From: Rubricella aquisinus
GTDB lineage: Bacteria; Pseudomonadota; Alphaproteobacteria; Rhodobacterales; Rhodobacteraceae
NCBI RefSeq assembly: GCF_014199445.1
Contig: NZ_JACIJS010000005.1
Coordinates: 62,001-126,000 of the forward strand
Reading direction: 5' to 3'
Length of the DNA: 64,000 bases
Position 1 is the first letter of the stretch. Every line of letters starts with the position of its first letter. A program made the translations under genes and the position numbers. The notes under the pieces were generated by a model. That model did not search any database. It was given only the letters and a program-made list of their open reading frames with translations, and was not told the DNA's origin. Below are positions 59,894-64,000 of this stretch, one piece after another.

Positions 59894-61651
59894 ATGGGCA
59901 AGAAGATGACCGGTGCTCAGATGGTTGTAAAAGCGCTGATGGATCAGGGCGTCGATACGGTATTCGGCTATCCCGGTGGGGCGGTGCTCCCGATCTATGA
60001 CGAGATTTTCAAGGAGCAGGGGATCAAGCATATCCTTGTGCGCCATGAACAGGGGGCGACCCACGCCGCCGAAGGCTACGCCCGCTCCACCGGAAAGCCC
60101 GGTGTTGTTCTGGTGACCTCTGGCCCTGGTGCCACCAATGCCGTCACCGGCATGACCGACGCGCTGATGGACAGCATCCCGATGATCGTTCTGACCGGGC
60201 AGGTTCCCACGTTCATGATCGGCAATGACGCCTTTCAGGAGGCCGACACCGTTGGCATCACCCGACCCTGCACCAAGCATAACTGGCTGGTGAAGGAGAC
60301 CGACAAACTGTCGGAGACGATCCATCAGGCGTTCCACGTCGCCACACATGGCCGCCCCGGCCCGGTTCTGGTCGATATTCCCAAAGACGTGCAATTCGCC
60401 GAAGGCACCTACACGCCACCCGCGAAAGCCAAGACCGATCATTACCGCCCGCGCGTGAAGGGCGATATCGAGGCGATCAAGGAGCTTGTCGCGCTGATGG
60501 AGAAGGCCAAGAAGCCGCTCTTCTACACCGGCGGCGGCGTCATCAATTCCGGCCCTGCCGCGACGCAATTGCTGCGCGAATTGGTGGATGCGACGGGCAT
60601 TCCGATCACTTCCACCCTGATGGGGCTGGGCTGCTATCCGGCATCGGGCAAGAACTGGATCGGGATGCTCGGGATGCATGGCCTTTATGAGGCGAATATG
60701 GCGATGCATGATTGCGATCTGATGATCAATATCGGTGCGCGCTTCGACGACCGTATCACTGGCCGCGTCGATGCGTTCTCTCCCCATTCCAAGAAGGCCC
60801 ATATCGACATCGACCCGTCGTCGATCAATAAGAATATCCATGTGGATATCCCGATCATCGGGGACGTGGCGCATGTGCTTGAGGACCTGCTCGCGGTCTG
60901 GAAATCCAACGGGCGCAAGGTCAACAAAGATGGTATCGAAAAGTGGTGGGCCAAGATCGACGAGTGGAAAGCGATCAAATGCCTCAGCTACAAAAACTCC
61001 GAGACGGTCATTAAACCGCAATACGCGCTTGAGCGCTTGGAGGCGCTGACCAAACACCGCAAGGACCGCTACATCGCGACTGAAGTGGGCCAGCACCAGA
61101 TGTGGGCCGCGCAATATCTGGGCTTTGACGAGCCGAACCGGTGGATGACCTCCGGCGGGCTGGGCACCATGGGCTACGGCCTGCCTGCGACTGTGGGCAT
61201 TCAGGTTGCCCATCCCGATGCGCTGGTCATCAACGTGGCGGGCGAAGCGTCCTGGTTGATGAACATGCAGGAGATGGGCACCGCGATCCAATACCGCCTG
61301 CCGATCAAGCAGTTCATCCTCAACAATGAACGCCTCGGTATGGTGCGCCAATGGCAGGAATTGCTGCATGGTGAGCGGTATTCCCATAGCTGGTCCGAAG
61401 CCCTGCCCGATTTTGTGAAACTGGCAGAGGCATTCGGCGGCAAAGGCATTCGGTGCACGGACCCGGCGGATCTGGATGATGCGATCATGGAGATGCTGGA
61501 CTATGACGGTCCGGTGATTTTCGATTGCCTCGTTGAGAAGCACGAAAACTGCTTCCCGATGATCCCCTCGGGCAAGGCGCATAACGAAATGCTGCTTGGC
61601 GACGCGTCCACCGAGGGCGCGATCGAGGCTGGCGGCGCCGTGCTCGTCTGA
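59894..61651 (+). CDS. ilvI: Acetolactate synthase large subunit
   Basis: This 585-residue thiamine-diphosphate enzyme makes acetolactate or acetohydroxybutyrate for branched-chain amino acids. [16 protein letters not shown] and [33 protein letters not shown] hold the catalytic Glu, and the C-terminal part has [43 protein letters not shown] with the Mg2+/ThDP motif. The start [10 protein letters not shown] has GGGAG upstream, and a longer frame would run through the leader. Expression is controlled by the attenuator. The small subunit gene is unusually far away, at 63805. Confidence 0.96.
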   Translation: MGKKMTGAQMVVKALMDQGVDTVFGYPGGAVLPIYDEIFKEQGIKHILVRHEQGATHAAEGYARSTGKPGVVLVTSGPGATNAVTGMTDALMDSIPMIVLTGQVPTFMIGNDAFQEADTVGITRPCTKHNWLVKETDKLSETIHQAFHVATHGRPGPVLVDIPKDVQFAEGTYTPPAKAKTDHYRPRVKGDIEAIKELVALMEKAKKPLFYTGGGVINSGPAATQLLRELVDATGIPITSTLMGLGCYPASGKNWIGMLGMHGLYEANMAMHDCDLMINIGARFDDRITGRVDAFSPHSKKAHIDIDPSSINKNIHVDIPIIGDVAHVLEDLLAVWKSNGRKVNKDGIEKWWAKIDEWKAIKCLSYKNSETVIKPQYALERLEALTKHRKDRYIATEVGQHQMWAAQYLGFDEPNRWMTSGGLGTMGYGLPATVGIQVAHPDALVINVAGEASWLMNMQEMGTAIQYRLPIKQFILNNERLGMVRQWQELLHGERYSHSWSEALPDFVKLAEAFGGKGIRCTDPADLDDAIMEMLDYDGPVIFDCLVEKHENCFPMIPSGKAHNEMLLGDASTEGAIEAGGAVLV

Positions 61652-61672
61652 TACCGGAAGCGGGGTCGCATC

Positions 61673-62389
61673 ATGGTACAGGCTTGCCTTAATGGTGCGC
61701 GCAGCAGGGCCGAACATCTGGCCCTGCCCCTCAGCCCGGCGGAACTCGTGCGCGATGCAATCGCCGCGCGCGAGGCCGGGGCCACAAGCCTGCATATCCA
61801 CCCGCGTGACGCGAACGGTTTAGAAAGCCTGTTGCCAGACGTGATCGGCGCAGCCCTTGAGGCCGTGCGCGATGCCTGCCCGGACCTACCCATCGGGGTG
61901 AGCACGGGCGCATGGATTGCCCCCACTGGCGACAGGCGCCTTGACGCCATCGCGGGATGGCAGGCGCTGCCCGATTTCGCCTCCGTCAATCTCGGCGAGG
62001 CTGACGCGCCCACCGTGATGGATGCGCTTCTCGACAAAGGCATTGGAATCGAGGCAGGCATCTGGACCCATGCAGACGCGCAGCGCTTTTGCACTCTGCG
62101 ATCGGCGGACGCGGCGTTGCGCATTCTTGTTGAGATACCGGATTGCCCCGGCCCGGTCGCAAAAGCTGATGCGGCCCGGATCATCGCCTATCTCGAAGAC
62201 CACGGTCCAAACGTGCCCATTCTGCTTCATGGCGCAGGGCACAGCGCGTGGCCGATGGTGATGGAGGCAGTTACGCGCGGCCTTGCGACCCGCGTGGGGC
62301 TAGAGGATATGCTCACCCTGCCGGGGGGTGACATGGCGCAGGACAACGCAGCGCTGATCCGCTGCGCTCTTGATCTGGGTGCGTCGTGA
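61673..62389 (+). CDS. BKACE-family beta-keto acid cleavage enzyme
   Basis: This 238-residue protein is of the 3-keto-5-aminohexanoate cleavage (BKACE/DUF849) family, but shorter than usual (~300). SPAELVRDAIAAREAGATSLHIHPRD carries the conserved zinc-binding His pair, PIGVSTGAWIAP the substrate site, ASVNLGEADAPTVMDALLDKGIGIEAGIWT the middle, and ATRVGLEDMLTLPGG the end. BKACE enzymes split beta-keto acids with acetyl-CoA. The substrate here is unknown. It follows ilvI by 21 bases and overlaps the next gene (GTGA). Confidence 0.88.
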   Translation: MVQACLNGARSRAEHLALPLSPAELVRDAIAAREAGATSLHIHPRDANGLESLLPDVIGAALEAVRDACPDLPIGVSTGAWIAPTGDRRLDAIAGWQALPDFASVNLGEADAPTVMDALLDKGIGIEAGIWTHADAQRFCTLRSADAALRILVEIPDCPGPVAKADAARIIAYLEDHGPNVPILLHGAGHSAWPMVMEAVTRGLATRVGLEDMLTLPGGDMAQDNAALIRCALDLGAS

Positions 62390-63087
62390 CACCCCGCCTC
62401 TATATCTCCTACGGGATGACCAAAACGGGATCGACGCTCGCTTATCATATCGCGCGCACCGTGTTGGAGGAGGCGGGGTTCGCGCAGCCGCAATTGTCAG
62501 AGCGGGCGCTGGGGGCGGTGCGGCGGATCAACTATGTGGATGACCTGACCGAGGGTCTGGTGGCAGCCATTCTGAATGAGGCCCCCGGCCCCATCGTGAT
62601 CAAGACACACCAGCGCCCCACTCCCACCGTCGCGGATATGTTGGCCGAAGGGACCGCCATGGGCCATGCCTGCCTGCGCGATCCGCGCGATATGGCCCTG
62701 TCGATGCTCGATCACGGGGCGCGGGCGCGCGCCAAAGGGCACCTGCCCTTTGCCGAATTTGCCCAAATTGATGACACGCTGCCGAGCCTTAGGGATCAGG
62801 CCGAAACCTTGCGCCAATGGCGCGCCCTGCCCGGCATCCTGACGCTCAGCTATGACCAGATCGCGTTTGGTGAGGACGCAGCCCCGATCCTGATCGCCGC
62901 GCAGATGGGCCTGCCCGTCGCACCCGGCGCGGCCCGCCGCGCGAAAGACGGGCACTTCACCCAGTTCAACAAGGGCATCCCGGATCGCCACCGCAGCGAG
63001 ATGGCCGCAGCGGATGCAGAGCGGATTGCGACGCTATTCCCCGAATTGGTGGCGCTGGCGGCTCAGCCCAATGTGGCGCGGCAATAG
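62386..63087 (+). CDS. Sulfotransferase-like protein
   Basis: This 233-residue protein has a P-loop-like PAPS-binding start (YISYGMTKTGSTLAYHIARTVL), the typical phosphate-binding region IVIKTHQRPTP and CLRDPRDMALSMLDHGARAR, which fits the sulfotransferase fold. The start is a GTG overlapping the previous stop. The acceptor is unknown; it may modify a surface molecule. It converges with a paralogue, sharing a 25-base overlap. Confidence 0.75.
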   Translation: MTPRLYISYGMTKTGSTLAYHIARTVLEEAGFAQPQLSERALGAVRRINYVDDLTEGLVAAILNEAPGPIVIKTHQRPTPTVADMLAEGTAMGHACLRDPRDMALSMLDHGARARAKGHLPFAEFAQIDDTLPSLRDQAETLRQWRALPGILTLSYDQIAFGEDAAPILIAAQMGLPVAPGAARRAKDGHFTQFNKGIPDRHRSEMAAADAERIATLFPELVALAAQPNVARQ

Positions 63088-63761
63088 GTTTGGATGAAAT
63101 GCTCGAATTCCCGACCGTAATGGCGCACCGCTTCTTCCGACATGTCCCGCAGATGCCGCGGCTCCTGCGCGGGCAGCGACGTCTCCCCACCCAAAACGGC
63201 CTCCGCCGCGGCGACCGCGTCGCATCTCAGGCCAAGGTCAACCGCGATATGCCGCGCGGCGCGCACGGTGTGCTGGGTCAGATCCGTATGGCTGAGGGTG
63301 ATCACATGGTCCTGCTCCGCCCAGCTAAGGAATTTGGCCACATGGTTGCGCACGATGGACATCGCACCTTCGATGTCATGCACCGGCTCACCGCCCGGCA
63401 GGGACCACGCGCCACCGTGACGGGCCGATTCGAGAATGGCACAGGCAATGTCGCGCGGATCACGCGCCACCGCGACCGCGCCGATTTCATCATCCGCGAC
63501 CATCTCGGCCACTTTCGGGCGCAATCCGGTATGGGTCTTGACCGCGAGGGTCGCGCGCCGCTCCGATCCGGCGACCGCCAGTGCGGCGCGCATCGTCTCC
63601 ACCTTGGTGTCGCGCAGGAAATTCTCACGCCGGTCCCCGACCAGCATGCGCGGCAGCAGCGCCTGATCGTGCCCGCTTTGCATCAATATCTCTTGGGTCA
63701 GCCGGAACGCGAGCGCGCTTCCGCTCTTGGCCATTCCGTAAACCACATATACAAGCGGCAT
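63063..63761 (-). CDS. Sulfotransferase-like protein, paralogue on the opposite strand
   Basis: This 232-residue protein is similar to its convergent neighbour: VYVVYGMAKSGSALAFRLTQEIL, LAVKTHTGLRPKVAEMVADDEIGAVAVARDPRDIACAILESARHGGAW. The P-loop and R-D-P-R-D motif match. The start MPLVYVVYG lies inside a longer frame without a ribosome site. It points away from the small acetolactate synthase gene and splits the ilv locus. Confidence 0.75.
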   Translation of the reverse strand: MPLVYVVYGMAKSGSALAFRLTQEILMQSGHDQALLPRMLVGDRRENFLRDTKVETMRAALAVAGSERRATLAVKTHTGLRPKVAEMVADDEIGAVAVARDPRDIACAILESARHGGAWSLPGGEPVHDIEGAMSIVRNHVAKFLSWAEQDHVITLSHTDLTQHTVRAARHIAVDLGLRCDAVAAAEAVLGGETSLPAQEPRHLRDMSEEAVRHYGREFEHFIQTYCRATLG

Positions 63762-63804
63762 GCGTATGCCCGCCTTGTTTTGCTGTATTGATAAGGATCC
63801 GACC

Positions 63805-64000
63805 ATGAATGCTTTGTCCATCAAGAAGGGCACTTCGCGCAAGTCCGCCTATGACCTGAAAAACCCCCTCGGGGATGAGCAGGAACGTCACACGCTGGCC
63901 GTTCTGGTCGATAACGTGGACGGAGTGCTGGCGCGCGTGATCGGCCTGTTCTCGGGCCGGGGATATAATATCGAAAGTCTGACCGTTGCGGAAGTGGATC
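63805..64000 (+). CDS. ilvH: Acetolactate synthase small subunit (partial, 3' end outside window)
   Basis: The first 65 codons of a small regulatory subunit: MNALSIKKGTSRKSAYDLKN, then ERHTLAVLVDNVDGVLARVIGLFSGRGYNIESLTVAEVD, the start of the ACT domain that binds valine. The start has AAGGA nine bases upstream. It runs off the right edge. It probably joins the ilvI product, even though other genes lie between. Confidence 0.9.
   Translation, partial: MNALSIKKGTSRKSAYDLKNPLGDEQERHTLAVLVDNVDGVLARVIGLFSGRGYNIESLTVAEVD

Noticed and set aside
59795-61801. Long open frame opposite ilvI
   Set aside because: Antisense shadow of a clear acetolactate synthase gene; His/Arg-rich composition without a recognisable domain.

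Overview
The window is high-GC alphaproteobacterial DNA, most likely from the Rhodobacterales (Roseobacter/Paracoccaceae). Pointers are the TRAP transporter set, a Bpt-type leucyltransferase, DUF2852, DUF6477 and DUF6456 family proteins, a BKACE enzyme and a LuxR solo. No species is claimed. All calls come from reading the sequence; no database search was run.

Positions 1 to about 24,490 are one arm of a temperate prophage integrated at the 3' end of a tRNA-Val(TAC) gene (24496-24571). Its other end lies left of the window. The late genes all run leftwards on the minus strand: minor tail protein Z, small and large terminase, a lambda-type head module (portal, gpW connector, ClpP-type protease with nested scaffold, gpD decoration, gpE major capsid, neck proteins), then a P2-type baseplate (gpV, PAAR tip, gpW/gp25, gpJ, gpI, DUF3751 collar fibre, second fibre cut by the window edge). 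Upstream is a leftward early/middle block: Cro-like protein, CII-like protein, DUF1937 protein, Cys-rich protein, a DUF1376/YdaU-like replication protein, a 62-base palindrome built of 10-bp repeats, an unknown protein and a NusG paralogue. Three intrinsic terminators separate the NusG paralogue from the late operon, so processive antitermination is a reasonable hypothesis. The immunity region has cI and cro divergent over three copies of a TGGGG-N6-CCCCA operator. Two more copies sit on a TTGACA promoter that drives a rightward operon of small proteins, an NYN-domain protein, a GapR (DUF2312) homologue, a C5-methyltransferase fragment, an excisionase and the integrase. A BRCT-domain protein is translationally coupled to the repressor.

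Positions 24,585 to 64,000 are chromosomal. They hold an HU-like protein, lon, tgt, a SufT/PaaD-like protein, an acetyltransferase, a LuxR solo, an A-type Fe-S carrier, a YbjQ protein, tpiA, a DUF6456 regulator that looks frameshifted into a helix-hairpin-helix protein, a non-pyrrolysine MttB-family protein, guaA, a repetitive lipoprotein with a peptidoglycan-binding end, two DMT permeases, ppa, a FadL-like porin, a P-loop protein, metA, a hydrolase, ppk2, a TetR regulator, a Bcr/CflA pump, bpt, a TRAP operon with a very large DctM, a GST, a NarL-type two-component pair, a Ca2+/Na+ exchanger and the acetolactate synthase locus.

The acetolactate synthase locus begins with a classical attenuator (a 13-residue leader peptide with Val-Val-Leu-Ile, then a terminator). 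It carries a BKACE gene and two sulfotransferase-like paralogues between the large subunit gene and the small subunit gene, which runs off the right edge.
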